NCBI GenBank assembly: GCA_038237745.1
Contig: JBBRYJ010000001.1
Location: forward strand, 186,001-250,000
DNA: 64,000 nucleotides
Source of the DNA: DASQEH01 sp038237745
Lineage (GTDB): Bacteria; Actinomycetota; Actinomycetes; Propionibacteriales; Nocardioidaceae
Direction of reading: 5' to 3'
Shown here: positions 32,991 to 42,111 of the stretch, piece by piece
Layout of the letters: each line of letters begins with the position of its first letter
How positions within the stretch are numbered: the first letter of the stretch is position 1
Position numbers and translations under genes: made by a program
Notes under the pieces: generated by a model
Database searches by the model: none
Told to the model about the DNA's origin: nothing
What the model saw: only the letters and a program-made list of their open reading frames with translations

Positions 32991-33583
32991 CGTACGAGCC
33001 GGAACCATCGTGGGTTGGAGCTCTTGAGCGGCCCCGGCATGCCACTGGTATCGGCCGGGTTGTCGTCGGTGAGTTGCCAGCCGGCGAAGTACTTCTCCAC
33101 ATCGGCGCGGCTCACTCCGCGAGGCAACGGGCCGCGACGACCCGGCCCGAACGCGAACAAGAGCAGCGCCGAGCCGGGAGCACTGACCCCCGTGATCCCC
33201 GAGGCGCACTGGGCGCGCTGGGAGTCGGTCAGTCCGTGGAAGCACCCCACGTCGAGGATCAAGCGGTAGCCACTCCCTACCGAGTCGCCGAGAGCGGTCA
33301 CATCTCCAGGCACGAACGTCACGTTCACCCCGGCCGCCGAAGCCTTGTCCTTGGCCTTGGCAATGGCTTGGGGCACTGAGTCGACCCCGGTCACCAGCCA
33401 ACCACGGCGAGCAAGCTCGATGGCGTGGTCACCCGTGCCGCAGCCGACGTCAAGCGCCTTGCCGGGGGCTGCCTCAGATTCCGCGCGTGCCAAGAACTCC
33501 TCGACCTGTGGCATGAAGCCGCTCCCGGCTCTCTCCCAGGGGGTGAGTCCGAGACGGTACGCCAGCCGGTAGCCGAGGCTCAT
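32987..33583 (-). CDS. SAM-dependent methyltransferase
   Basis: Class I methyltransferase fold of 198 residues, with SAM motif I ALDVGCGTGDHAIELARRGW, motif II VTGVDSVPQAIAKAK and a DVGCFHGL segment. A strong AAGGAGG lies just upstream of ATG 33583. The LDVGCFHGL motif is common in thiopurine-methyltransferase/TehB-like proteins, but the substrate is unknown. It is coupled to the acyl-CoA dehydrogenase by a four-base overlap. Confidence 0.85.
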   Translation of the reverse strand: MSLGYRLAYRLGLTPWERAGSGFMPQVEEFLARAESEAAPGKALDVGCGTGDHAIELARRGWLVTGVDSVPQAIAKAKDKASAAGVNVTFVPGDVTALGDSVGSGYRLILDVGCFHGLTDSQRAQCASGITGVSAPGSALLLFAFGPGRRGPLPRGVSRADVEKYFAGWQLTDDNPADTSGMPGPLKSSNPRWFRLVR

Positions 33584-33620
33584 GATCCTCCTTCGAGGTC
33601 GACGCTGCGGGGGACCGTTC

Positions 33621-33968
33621 TCAGTTCTCCGAGCGGGACGGCTTGTCGTCGTGGTCGGGGCGACCCTGTTCGTAGACGCCCTGACCGTGCTCGTACTCCG
33701 GCTCTCCGTGGCCCTGGTCGTAGACGCCCTCGCCTTCCTCGCCCTCTCGCTCCGGGTGTCCCTGGTCGAACACACCCTGGCCGGGCTCCTCCGGTGGATG
33801 GTCGTGTCCCTGACCGAAGATGCCGTCGCCGTAGGAAGTGTTGTGGTGCCCCTCACCGTCATGGCTGTGGGCGCCGGACTTGTCATCTCGTGCCTGGTCT
33901 GAAAGCTCCTGGTCGGAGGCCTCCTGGTCGACCGGTCGATCTGACTCCGGTGACTTCGAGCTTGTCAT
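33621..33968 (-). CDS. acidic, His-rich protein with four 16-residue repeats
   Basis: A 115-residue hydrophilic protein with no membrane helix or signal peptide. Residues 47-110 are four exact-length 16-residue repeats, each opening G-x-G-(I/V)-(F/Y)-x-Q-G-(H/R), the middle two reading GQGVFDQGH and GEGVYDQGH, with Glu/His/Pro-rich linkers. Residues 1-46 are Ser/Asp/Gln-rich. The composition suggests a disordered or metal-binding protein. The ATG has AGGAG seven bases upstream and a -10 TAGAGT about 45 bases upstream, so expression is well supported. I recognise no family. Confidence 0.7.
   Translation of the reverse strand: MTSSKSPESDRPVDQEASDQELSDQARDDKSGAHSHDGEGHHNTSYGDGIFGQGHDHPPEEPGQGVFDQGHPEREGEEGEGVYDQGHGEPEYEHGQGVYEQGRPDHDDKPSRSEN
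33639..33830 (-). repeat. 4 x 48-bp in-frame tandem repeat
   Basis: Codes for the four 16-residue units of the acidic His-rich protein. Unit boundaries fall every 48 bp without a gap; units are diverged in the second half (linker) and conserved in the first half (GxGVYDQGH-like). Confidence 0.7.
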
Positions 33969-34011
33969 GGGTGGACTCCTTGGTGTCGAGGTGTGGCGGT
34001 GCAACACCCTC

Positions 34012-34017
34012 ACTCTA
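34012..34017 (-). promoter_or_regulatory. -10 element of the repeat-protein gene
   Basis: TAGAGT on the minus strand; the predicted start lies about 37 bases before ATG 33968, leaving room for the AGGAG site. Confidence 0.45.
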
Positions 34018-34056
34018 GGCGCGTTCGGGTCAGCCATGCGATGCCGAGGCCTCCCC

Positions 34057-34062
34057 TAGACT
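34057..34062 (+). promoter_or_regulatory. -10 element of accA
   Basis: TAGACT, about 43 bases before GTG 34105. A short leader with AAGGAG precedes the start, so this message, unlike many here, is leadered. Confidence 0.5.
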
Positions 34063-34104
34063 CTCGACGCAACAGCCGGTCGACTCGACGCCAAGGAGTT
34101 CCGC

Positions 34105-35865
34105 GTGCCCGAGCTGAGCAAGGTCCTCGTCGCCAACCGCGGCGAGATCGCCGTACGGGTGGTCCGGGCCTGTCGCGACGCCGGCGTCGCGAGTGTGGCC
34201 TTGTACGCCGATCCGGATCGCGAAGCGTTGTTCGTCCGGCTGGCCGACGAGGCGTACTCGCTGGACGGCGCGGCACCGGCGGACACCTATCTCCGTGCCG
34301 AGAAGATCATCGACATAGCCCGAAGGTCGGGGGCTGACTCCGTGCATCCGGGATACGGGTTCCTCGCTGAGAACTCCGACTTCGCCCGGTCCGTCGTGGA
34401 CGCCGGGCTGGTCTGGATAGGGCCGTCACCGGAGGCTATCGACGCGCTCGGCGACAAGGTCGAAGCCCGGCGCATCGCCCAGCGTGTGGGAGCACCCCTG
34501 GTCGCAGGCACGCCCGATCCGGTCGTCACCGTCGACGACGTGCGTGCGTTCGCCCGCGAGCACGGGCTGCCGATCGCGATCAAGGCGGCCTTCGGTGGAG
34601 GAGGTCGCGGACTCAAGGTGGCGCACCGGGAGGACGAGATCGCCGACCAGTACGAGTCAGCCGTGCGGGAGGCGGTGACCGCGTTCGGTCGTGGGGAGTG
34701 CTTCGTGGAGCGCTACCTCGACAAGCCCCGCCATGTCGAGACGCAGTGTCTGGCCGACCAGCACGGCCACGTGGTCGTGGTGTCGACCCGCGACTGCTCC
34801 CTGCAGCGGCGGCATCAGAAGCTGGTCGAGGAGGCTCCCGCGCCATACCTCTCCGACGTGCAGCTCCAGACGCTGTATACGTCGTCGAAGGCGATCCTCA
34901 CCGAGGCCGGCTACTCCGGCGCCGGCACCTGCGAGTTCCTCGTCGGCCAGGACGGCACCATCTCGTTCCTGGAGGTCAACACACGACTCCAGGTGGAGCA
35001 CCCCGTCACCGAGGAGGTCACCGGCATCGACCTCGTGCGGGAGATGTTCCGCATCGCGGCGGGCGAGGAGCTGGGCTACGACGACCCGGTCGTCTCTGGT
35101 CACTCCATCGAGTTCAGGATCAACGCCGAGGACCCCGGGCGTGGCTTCGTGCCTGCACCCGGCACGCTCACCACGTGGCGCGTGCCGACTGGTCCCGGTG
35201 TCCGGCTCGACGGGGGGTACGACGAGGGCGAGACGGTGCCCGGCTCGTTCGACTCGCTCGTGGCCAAGTTGATCGTCACGGGGCGCACCCGCGACGAGGC
35301 GCTGGCCAGGTCGCGGCGGGCGCTCGGCGAGTTCGTCGTCGAGGGGATGCCCACCGTCATACCGTTCCACCGCCGAGTGGTCGACGACCCGGCGTTCGTC
35401 GGTGACGGCTCGGCCTTCGCCATCCATACGAGCTGGATCGAGTCGGACTTCGTCAACGACATAGAGCCTTACGGCGAGCGGGAGTCGACCGAGGAGCCTG
35501 GCGAGCGCCGTACCGTGACCGTCGAGGTGGGCGGTAAGCGACTGTCGGTGTCGCTCCCGGCTGGGCTGGGCGGGTTCGGCGCCTCCGGCGGCGCGGCGGG
35601 TAGGCCGACCCGACGCAGGACCGCCCGCAAGGGCACACCCGCCGCCGGCGGCGACGCCCTGACGTCCCCGATGCAGGGCACCATCGTCAAGCTCGCGGTG
35701 AATGACGGCGATACCGTCGAGGCGGGTGCGCTCGTGGTGGTCCTCGAGGCGATGAAGATGGAGCAGCCGATCAAGGCCCACCGCGCCGGAACGATCACCC
35801 GGCTCACTGCCGACGTAGGAATGACCGTCTCGACCGGTGCTGTCATCTGCGAGATCACCGACTGA
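34105..35865 (+). CDS. accA: acyl-CoA carboxylase alpha subunit (biotin carboxylase + BCCP)
   Basis: A 586-residue fused subunit. The biotin carboxylase part starts KVLVANRGEIAVRV, has the Gly-rich ATP lid AAFGGGGRGLKV and the catalytic EVNTRLQVEHPVTEE. The C-terminal carrier domain has biotinyl Lys about residue 551 in LEAMKMEQ. The linker (480-520) is basic and Gly-rich. It partners AccD/AccE at 19.9-21.7 kb and is a BirA substrate; compare AccA3 (Rv3285). GTG start with AAGGAG six bases upstream. Confidence 0.95.
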   Translation: MPELSKVLVANRGEIAVRVVRACRDAGVASVALYADPDREALFVRLADEAYSLDGAAPADTYLRAEKIIDIARRSGADSVHPGYGFLAENSDFARSVVDAGLVWIGPSPEAIDALGDKVEARRIAQRVGAPLVAGTPDPVVTVDDVRAFAREHGLPIAIKAAFGGGGRGLKVAHREDEIADQYESAVREAVTAFGRGECFVERYLDKPRHVETQCLADQHGHVVVVSTRDCSLQRRHQKLVEEAPAPYLSDVQLQTLYTSSKAILTEAGYSGAGTCEFLVGQDGTISFLEVNTRLQVEHPVTEEVTGIDLVREMFRIAAGEELGYDDPVVSGHSIEFRINAEDPGRGFVPAPGTLTTWRVPTGPGVRLDGGYDEGETVPGSFDSLVAKLIVTGRTRDEALARSRRALGEFVVEGMPTVIPFHRRVVDDPAFVGDGSAFAIHTSWIESDFVNDIEPYGERESTEEPGERRTVTVEVGGKRLSVSLPAGLGGFGASGGAAGRPTRRRTARKGTPAAGGDALTSPMQGTIVKLAVNDGDTVEAGALVVVLEAMKMEQPIKAHRAGTITRLTADVGMTVSTGAVICEITD

Positions 35866-35888
35866 CCTCTCACCCCAGCGCGAGGGGA

Positions 35889-35976
35889 CATATGTGCCCG
35901 CTCGATGGGGCATCTTCGCCCTTTCGACGGGAGATATGCGCCCTCTCGACGGGGGAGGCGCGCCCGCTGGCCGGGG
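35889..35976. repeat. 4 x 22-bp imperfect tandem repeat upstream of pyc
   Basis: Four consecutive 22-bp units (starting at 35889, 35911, 35933 and 35955), each with a CGCCC-(T/G)-(C/T)TCGAC-GGGG-like core; units 2 and 3 are closest, unit 4 most diverged. A related array in the opposite orientation lies at 53527-53570. It fills most of the space between accA and the pyc promoter. Confidence 0.6.
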
Positions 35977-35992
35977 GGTGGGCTCCCCCGCA

Positions 35993-35998
35993 TAGCCT
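35993..35998 (+). promoter_or_regulatory. leaderless -10 element of pyc
   Basis: TAGCCT, seven bases before ATG 36006. It decides the start, ruling out upstream in-frame codons inside the repeat array. Confidence 0.55.
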
Positions 35999-36005
35999 CG
36001 ACGAC

Positions 36006-39000
36006 ATGTTCGCCAAGGTGCTGGTGGCCAACCGGGGCGAGATCGCCGTCCGCGCGTTCAGGGCAGCGTATGAGCTCGGCGCGAAGACCGTCGCGGTGTT
36101 CCCCTACGAGGACCGCGGCTCCGAGCACCGGCTGAAGGCGGACGAGGCGTACGAGATCGGCGAGCGTGGTCATCCGGTACGCGCCTACCTCGACCCGGGC
36201 GCGATCGTGGCAGCAGCCGTGCGGTCGGGAGCGGAGGCCATCTACCCCGGCTACGGCTTTCTCTCGGAGAACCCGGCACTCGCCGAGGCATGCACAGCGG
36301 CCGGGCTCACGTTCGTCGGCCCCCCGAGCGACGTGCTGAGGCTCACCGGCAACAAGGCCAGCGCCGTTCGGGCGGCGGCCGCCGCCGGTGTACCGGTCCT
36401 GACCAACGTCGAGCCTTCGCGCGACGTCGACAGTCTGGTCGACGCGGCCGCAGCCCTCACGTTCCCCGTCTTCGTGAAGGCGGTCTCCGGCGGCGGCGGG
36501 CGGGGTATGCGCCAGGTCGACGAGCCCGGACTTCTACGCGCCGCCGTCGAGTCCGCGATGCGGGAGGCGGACGGCGCCTTCGGTGACCCCACCGTATTCA
36601 TCGAGGAGGCGGTGGTCGACCCACGCCACATCGAGGTACAGATTCTCGCGGACGGCGATTGCGGCGTCATCCACCTCTTCGAGCGGGACTGCTCGCTGCA
36701 ACGGCGCCACCAGAAGGTGGTCGAGATCGCACCGGCTCCTCATCTCGACCCTGACCTGCGTCAGCGCTTGTGCGACGACGCCGTCTCGATAGCACGGCAG
36801 ATCGGCTACCGGAACGCCGGCACGGTCGAGTTCCTGGTTGGCCGCGACGCTCGGCACGTCTTCATCGAGATGAACCCACGCATCCAGGTGGAGCACACCG
36901 TGACGGAGGAGACCACCGACGTCGACCTCGTGCAGTCGCAGCTCCGGATCGCCTCGGGTGAGACGCTCGCCGACCTGGGACTGCGTCAGGAGGACATCAC
37001 GGTGCGCGGCGTGGCCCTGCAGTGCCGGATCACGACGGAGGACCCAGCCAACGCATTCCGCCCTGACACAGGCCGGATCACCGCCTACCGCTCCCCCGGG
37101 GGCGCCGGCGTGCGGCTCGACGGAGGCACGACGTACACAGGTGCGGAGGTGTCTGCCCACTTCGACTCGCTCCTCACGAAGCTGACCTGTCGGGGCCGGA
37201 CCTTCGAGGCAGCTGTGAACCGCGCCCGCCGTGCGATGGCCGAGTTCCGGATTCGCGGCGTGGCGACGAACATCCCGTTCCTCCAGGCCGTCCTCGACGA
37301 CCCTGACTTCAGGGCGGGGCAGGTCACGACGTCGTTCATCGCCCAGCATCCGGACCTGCTCACAGCCCGCTCGTCGGCGGACCGCGGTACTCGGCTGCTC
37401 CAGTACGTCGCCGACGTCACCGTCAACCGGCCGCACGGTCCGTCGCCGCGTCAGGTGGACCCGCTCGGCAAGCTCCCCGCCATCGACCTGCAGTCGTCGC
37501 CTCCAGCGGGATCTCGTCAGCGGCTGCTCGAGCTCGGGCCGAGCGGGTTCGCGTCTGCGCTCCGGGCTCAGGCCGCTGTCGCTGTCACCGACACAACCAT
37601 GCGTGATGCTCACCAGTCACTGCTCGCCACCCGGGTACGCACCCGCGACCTCGTCGCGGTCGCGGGCCACGTCGCACGGCTCACACCCCAGCTGCTCTCC
37701 GCGGAGGTCTGGGGAGGTGCGACGTACGACGTGGCTCTTCGCTTCCTCGCCGAGGACCCGTGGGAGCGGCTGGCGGCGCTACGTCGGGAGATGCCCAACA
37801 TCGCTCTGCAGATGCTGCTCCGCGGCCGCAACACGGTCGGTTACACGCCGTACCCGACGGCCGTGACGGACGCGTTCGTGACCGAGGCGGCGGTGACCGG
37901 CGTCGACATCTTCCGGATCTTCGACGCACTCAACGACGTCGACCAGATGCGTCCGGCCATCGAGGCCGTCCGCGCCACAGGTACGTCGGTCGCCGAGGTC
38001 TGCCTCTGCTACACCGGTGACCTCTGCGACCCTTCGGAGAGGCTGTACACGCTGGACTACTACCTGGGCCTCGCAGAGCGGATCGTGGACGCCGGTGCAC
38101 ATGTGCTCGCCATCAAGGACATGGCGGGCCTTTTGCGGGCTCCGGCGGCGCGCACCCTCGTGTCGGCCCTGCGCGAGCGGTTCGACCTACCGGTGCATCT
38201 GCACACCCACGACACACCTGGCGGCCAGCTGGCGACGCTCCTGGCCGCTGTCGACGCTGGAGTCGACGCTGTAGACGCCGCGTGCGCCGCCCTGGCGGGG
38301 ACGACGAGCCAGCCGGCGCTGTCGGCTCTTGTCGCGGGCACCGACCAGACCGACCGCCAGACCGGGCTCTCGCTGGGGGCAGTGTGCGACCTGGAGCCGT
38401 ACTGGGAGGCGACCCGTCGTCTCTATGCCCCTTTCGAGTCGGGCCTCCCAGCGCCGACCGGTCGGGTGTACGCCCACGAGATTCCCGGAGGCCAGCTGTC
38501 GAACCTGCGGCAGCAGGCGTTGGCGCTGGGCCTCGGCGACAAGTTCGAGCAGGTCGAGGACATGTATGCGGCGGCCGACGACATCCTGGGCAACATCGTC
38601 AAGGTGACTCCTTCGAGCAAGGTCGTGGGCGACCTCGCGCTTCACCTCGTCGCGGTCGGTGCCGACCCGAAGGCGTTCGCCGCCGACCCAGGGTCGTACG
38701 ACGTACCGGACTCAGTGCTCGGCTTCCTCTCCGGCGAGCTCGGAACACCTCCAGGCGGCTGGCCCGAGCCGTTCCGCACCAAAGCTCTCGAGGGGCGTGT
38801 CGTCGAGCGACCGGAGCCTGAGCTGGGGGCCGATGACCTGCGCAGCCTGGAGACCGACCCTCGTACGACGCTGAACCGGCTGCTCTTCCCGGGACCCGCC
38901 AAGGAGTTCGCGGAGTCGCGGCAGCGCTATAGCGACATCTCCGTGCTTCCGACCCGGGACTTCCTGTACGGCCTGGACACTGACGGCGAGCATGACGTGG

Positions 39001-39389
39001 ACCTGGAGGAGGGCGTCCGGCTGATCTTGGGGGTGGAGTCGATCGGCCCACCCGACGAGCGTGGTATCCGCACGGTCATGTGCACGATCAACGGGCAGCT
39101 GCGCCCGGTGTCGGTGCGAGACCGCTCTGTATCGTCCGACGCACCCGTCAGGGAGCGCGCCGACACAACCAGGCCGGGCCATATCGGGGCGCCGTTCGAC
39201 GGAGTGGTGTCCGTGACCAGCGCCGTCGGCGACACGGTGGCGGCCGGAGACGTGGTGGCCAGCATCGAGGCGATGAAGATGGAGGCAGCCATCACGTCGC
39301 CCGTGTCCGGAACCGTTGAGCGGGTGACGCTCGACGGACCTCGAAGTGTCGAGGGTGGCGACCTCGTCGTGGTCGTCTCACCCGGCTGA
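36006..39389 (+). CDS. pyc: pyruvate carboxylase
   Basis: Biotin enzyme making oxaloacetate from pyruvate, bicarbonate and ATP. All three functional parts are in one 1127-residue chain: biotin carboxylase (KVLVANRGEIAVRAFRA, KAVSGGGGRGMRQV, EMNPRIQVEHTVTEE), carboxyltransferase beginning near residue 520 with TDTTMRDAHQSLLATR and IFRIFDALNDVDQM plus the metal motif HLHTHDT, and the C-terminal carrier with biotinyl Lys about 1091 in EAMKMEA. Length is normal. The message is predicted leaderless. It is preceded by a 22-bp repeat array. Confidence 0.96.
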   Translation: MFAKVLVANRGEIAVRAFRAAYELGAKTVAVFPYEDRGSEHRLKADEAYEIGERGHPVRAYLDPGAIVAAAVRSGAEAIYPGYGFLSENPALAEACTAAGLTFVGPPSDVLRLTGNKASAVRAAAAAGVPVLTNVEPSRDVDSLVDAAAALTFPVFVKAVSGGGGRGMRQVDEPGLLRAAVESAMREADGAFGDPTVFIEEAVVDPRHIEVQILADGDCGVIHLFERDCSLQRRHQKVVEIAPAPHLDPDLRQRLCDDAVSIARQIGYRNAGTVEFLVGRDARHVFIEMNPRIQVEHTVTEETTDVDLVQSQLRIASGETLADLGLRQEDITVRGVALQCRITTEDPANAFRPDTGRITAYRSPGGAGVRLDGGTTYTGAEVSAHFDSLLTKLTCRGRTFEAAVNRARRAMAEFRIRGVATNIPFLQAVLDDPDFRAGQVTTSFIAQHPDLLTARSSADRGTRLLQYVADVTVNRPHGPSPRQVDPLGKLPAIDLQSSPPAGSRQRLLELGPSGFASALRAQAAVAVTDTTMRDAHQSLLATRVRTRDLVAVAGHVARLTPQLLSAEVWGGATYDVALRFLAEDPWERLAALRREMPNIALQMLLRGRNTVGYTPYPTAVTDAFVTEAAVTGVDIFRIFDALNDVDQMRPAIEAVRATGTSVAEVCLCYTGDLCDPSERLYTLDYYLGLAERIVDAGAHVLAIKDMAGLLRAPAARTLVSALRERFDLPVHLHTHDTPGGQLATLLAAVDAGVDAVDAACAALAGTTSQPALSALVAGTDQTDRQTGLSLGAVCDLEPYWEATRRLYAPFESGLPAPTGRVYAHEIPGGQLSNLRQQALALGLGDKFEQVEDMYAAADDILGNIVKVTPSSKVVGDLALHLVAVGADPKAFAADPGSYDVPDSVLGFLSGELGTPPGGWPEPFRTKALEGRVVERPEPELGADDLRSLETDPRTTLNRLLFPGPAKEFAESRQRYSDISVLPTRDFLYGLDTDGEHDVDLEEGVRLILGVESIGPPDERGIRTVMCTINGQLRPVSVRDRSVSSDAPVRERADTTRPGHIGAPFDGVVSVTSAVGDTVAAGDVVASIEAMKMEAAITSPVSGTVERVTLDGPRSVEGGDLVVVVSPG

Positions 39390-39540
39390 GCTGCGCCAGG
39401 CATCCGGATCCGCTGTGCGGAGCCGCCGGACGTGGCGGGGTCCGGACGGGCCCTTGCGGCAGAGGTGACGACGATGGGAGCGTGGCCACTATCGGCGGTC
39501 GTCCATGACCGGTCTCGATCAGACCCAGGAGGAGCGACTC

Positions 39541-40323
39541 ATGCCTGTGCGAACCGAGCCGATCGACAAGTGGGTGCGAGCGTACGTCGGTGACACCGCA
39601 GTCGTCGACAGCCGGGCGCCGTTGCTCTACTACGAGGAGATGTTCCCTGTCCCCGGGTACGCCTTCGCCAAGTCCGACGTACGCACAGACCTGCTGCGCC
39701 CAGCCGAGGGTGAACCGCCCCGGGAGCCGTTCTTCTTCCTTCCCAAGGGTCCGGTGGCGCAGTGGTACGACGTCGAGGTCGAGGGACGCACGCTCTCCCA
39801 TGCGGCGTGGGTCAGGGAAGCTCCCGAGATCGAGGATCGGCTGGTCCTGACCTGGCAGCCCGGAGTGTTCGACCGCTGGCTCGAGGAGGACGAGGAGGTA
39901 GGGGGCCATCCGCGCGACCCGCACAAGCGCGTCGAGGCGATCCTCAGCACCCGCCACGTCAACGTCGCCCTCAACGGAGTGACACTCGGCGACAGCACCG
40001 ACCCCGTCCTCCTCTTCGAGACCGACCTGCCGACCCGCTACTACCTGACGCGTGCGGACGTGAACTTCGACGCGCTGTCATCGAGTGCGAACACGAGCCA
40101 CTGCCCGTACAAGGGCGTCGCCGACCAGTACTGGGACGTCACGGGCCAGCCGGAGACCGCGAACGTCGCGTGGTCGTACTCCGACCCGTTCCCCGCCGTC
40201 GGCAAGATCCAGGACAGAGTGGCCTTCTACAACGAGCTCGTCGACATCACGGTCGACGACGTCGCCCAGGATCGTCCGATCTCCGTCTTCAGCAGCAAGG
40301 CCAACCGCCCTACCTCGACGTGA
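39541..40323 (+). CDS. DUF427 domain protein
   Basis: A 260-residue protein with the DUF427 fold apparently twice: an N-terminal half with VVDSRAPLLYYEEMFPVPGYAF and a C-terminal half with LGDSTDPVLLFETDLPTRYYL ... SSSANTSHCPYKGVADQYWDV. The TxCPYKG motif is the family hallmark. Function is unknown. The ATG at 39541 has GGAGGAG six bases upstream, which favours it over a GTG-type start twelve codons earlier. Confidence 0.88.
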   Translation: MPVRTEPIDKWVRAYVGDTAVVDSRAPLLYYEEMFPVPGYAFAKSDVRTDLLRPAEGEPPREPFFFLPKGPVAQWYDVEVEGRTLSHAAWVREAPEIEDRLVLTWQPGVFDRWLEEDEEVGGHPRDPHKRVEAILSTRHVNVALNGVTLGDSTDPVLLFETDLPTRYYLTRADVNFDALSSSANTSHCPYKGVADQYWDVTGQPETANVAWSYSDPFPAVGKIQDRVAFYNELVDITVDDVAQDRPISVFSSKANRPTST

Positions 40324-40338
40324 CGGAGAGCCGATCGG

Positions 40339-40378
40339 CTGACCGCACCAGGCGAGGACCGCGCTGCGGTCCGGTCAG
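40339..40378. terminator. two-tier hairpin between convergent genes
   Basis: Inner stem GGACCGC-GCT-GCGGTCC (40356-40372), enclosed by CTGACC / GGTCAG (40339-40344 and 40373-40378). It lies between the DUF427 stop and the SpoIID stop and is the strongest terminator-like structure in the window, though without a T-run. Confidence 0.45.
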
Positions 40379-42111
40379 GAGCGCGTGACCCGGTAGGTGC
40401 CGGAGGAGCGCGACCAGCGGATGACCCCATGCTGGAAACGGCCGCGAAGACCGCCCCTGACCGCCGACACGTTGCTCGTCGGATACCCCAGCCAGGACGA
40501 AGCGGCTCCAGCTCGCGCCCAGCGCCCGAGAACCGTGCCGTACAGGATGTGAGCCCCGGTCGCCTTGCTGCTGTAGATCCTGCCGTGCTGGAAACGAGCC
40601 TTGTGTCCTCCTGCGTGGGCCGCCATCATGCCCGTCAACGGCCACCCGATGCGCGACCCAGGGCCCCCCGTCTTGCGGTAGGCACCGAGAACCCCACTTC
40701 GGAGCTCGTGGGCACCGGTGTGGCGACTCCAGAAGATCCGTCCTCGCTCGAACGTCTGCGCCGCGCCATGCTCGACGGCGAACTCTCCCGACCTCGCGAC
40801 ACCCAGCCCAGCCTTGCCGAGGCCGCCGAGCTCGTGCCACCGCTGCGTGATCGACGTCGGCTCTATCCGGAACCAGGTCGAGCGCAAGCCGTACAACAGC
40901 CGGAAGTCGTCCCCGCTCAGCACAGCTGTGCCATTGCTTCCCTTGACCACCATCCGCGCGACCCGGCCGTGCCAGGTCCCGTGGCCGTCGCGCCGTGTCA
41001 CGTGGGCGCTGATCAGCCGGCCGATCTCAGGGTGGGCTCTCTCGAGTGACGACGTCGACACGGTGACCGTCCAGCTGTGTACGGGGTTCGCGGCGAAGCC
41101 GTCGTACGGGTCTCGCTCGGCCGGCAGGTAGGGGACTCCGCCGGCGGCTGTCCAGCCGCCCGACGACGAGGAGAACTGCGTGAACGCTGGTTTGCCACCA
41201 TAGGTCAGTATCTTGCGGGCCGTGGCCTCCACCGCGGCGTTGCTCGACTTCTGCTCGGCGGCCGCTCCGCCGTACACCTGGCACGACGTGGTGTCGCAGA
41301 TGTGGTAGTACCGGCGCGGGTTCTGCGACCGCTGCCACGAGGCATAGGTGCGCGCTGCTACGGCTTGGGCGCGCAGTGCCTGAGGGCGCCACGAGGCGGG
41401 GATCTCGTAGGGCACGACTCCCTTGACGTAGGAGTCGACGCCCAGCACGTTGACCGTGTCCGGTGCCGCGCCGGCAGAAGGCCGGACCAGGCGGAGTACC
41501 CCCCGGTACCTCCTGCCGACGACCTTGCCGCCGCCGCCGGGCACGAAGAGGGTCAGCGGCCCGTCCGCATGGAACTGGCCGTCGCTCCTGAACGTCTTGC
41601 GCCCGTCCGGGATGTGCCAGCGGCGCCAGCCGTTCGCGTTGTGGTGCTCCACGGCGGTCGACCCGTTGGCCATCGGCTCCAGACGCCAGCGGTCGATGCC
41701 GTGCCCGCGGGGCAGGGTCCACTGCCGGTGGTCGGAGAGGTCCTGCACGCTGAGGCCCTTCGCAGGGCCGACTTGGAGGTCAGGGGACGAGTCCTCGCCT
41801 ATCAGTACCCGGATGCGGCCGCGCGCGCGGTCCCACCGGGTGCCGGGGTAGTAGAAGTGGACGATGTTCTTGTAGGACAGACCCTGGGCGGCGGCGCCCT
41901 CGGCGCCGTACTGGCTCATGCCGTGGCCGTGACCGTAGCCGTGACCATCGACCACCCAGGACGTCGAGACCGGCACGTAGGTCGTCCGGTCGGCCTGCGC
42001 CGTGGGAGCCGACCACACGGAAAGCACCAACTCGGCCGTCAGAGCGAGGCCGAGCGTCCCTTCGACTCCAAGACGGACGGCCGGGCGGCTTCTCGGCGAC
42101 GCCGGTGTCAT
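40375..42111 (-). CDS. SpoIID/LytB-domain protein with LGFP repeats
   Basis: Secreted 578-residue protein. Residues 20-40 form a signal peptide ending APTAQA. The SpoIID domain has GHGYGHGHGMSQYGAEGAAAQGLSY, VKGVVPYEIPASW and LRAQAVAARTYA, with AFTQFSSSSGGW; SpoIID relatives are glycan-strand lytic transglycosylases. The C-terminus (from about 420) holds three LGFP-type repeats (GRIFWSRHTGAHEL, GRIYSSKATGAHIL, GVIRWSRSSGTYRV) thought to bind cell-wall glycan. ATG 42111 overlaps the amidase stop (ATGA), so both wall enzymes are co-translated. Confidence 0.9.
   Translation of the reverse strand: MTPASPRSRPAVRLGVEGTLGLALTAELVLSVWSAPTAQADRTTYVPVSTSWVVDGHGYGHGHGMSQYGAEGAAAQGLSYKNIVHFYYPGTRWDRARGRIRVLIGEDSSPDLQVGPAKGLSVQDLSDHRQWTLPRGHGIDRWRLEPMANGSTAVEHHNANGWRRWHIPDGRKTFRSDGQFHADGPLTLFVPGGGGKVVGRRYRGVLRLVRPSAGAAPDTVNVLGVDSYVKGVVPYEIPASWRPQALRAQAVAARTYASWQRSQNPRRYYHICDTTSCQVYGGAAAEQKSSNAAVEATARKILTYGGKPAFTQFSSSSGGWTAAGGVPYLPAERDPYDGFAANPVHSWTVTVSTSSLERAHPEIGRLISAHVTRRDGHGTWHGRVARMVVKGSNGTAVLSGDDFRLLYGLRSTWFRIEPTSITQRWHELGGLGKAGLGVARSGEFAVEHGAAQTFERGRIFWSRHTGAHELRSGVLGAYRKTGGPGSRIGWPLTGMMAAHAGGHKARFQHGRIYSSKATGAHILYGTVLGRWARAGAASSWLGYPTSNVSAVRGGLRGRFQHGVIRWSRSSGTYRVTRS

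Noticed and set aside
35889..35976. Possible CRISPR-like array before pyc
   Set aside because: Units are contiguous with no spacers, imperfect, and there are no cas genes; it is an ordinary short tandem repeat.
36534..37613. 359-codon open frame on the minus strand inside pyruvate carboxylase
   Set aside because: It lies wholly antisense to a well-conserved enzyme, has no promoter or ribosome site and its residues (rich in Arg, Asp, His, Val) are the typical shadow of high-GC coding DNA.
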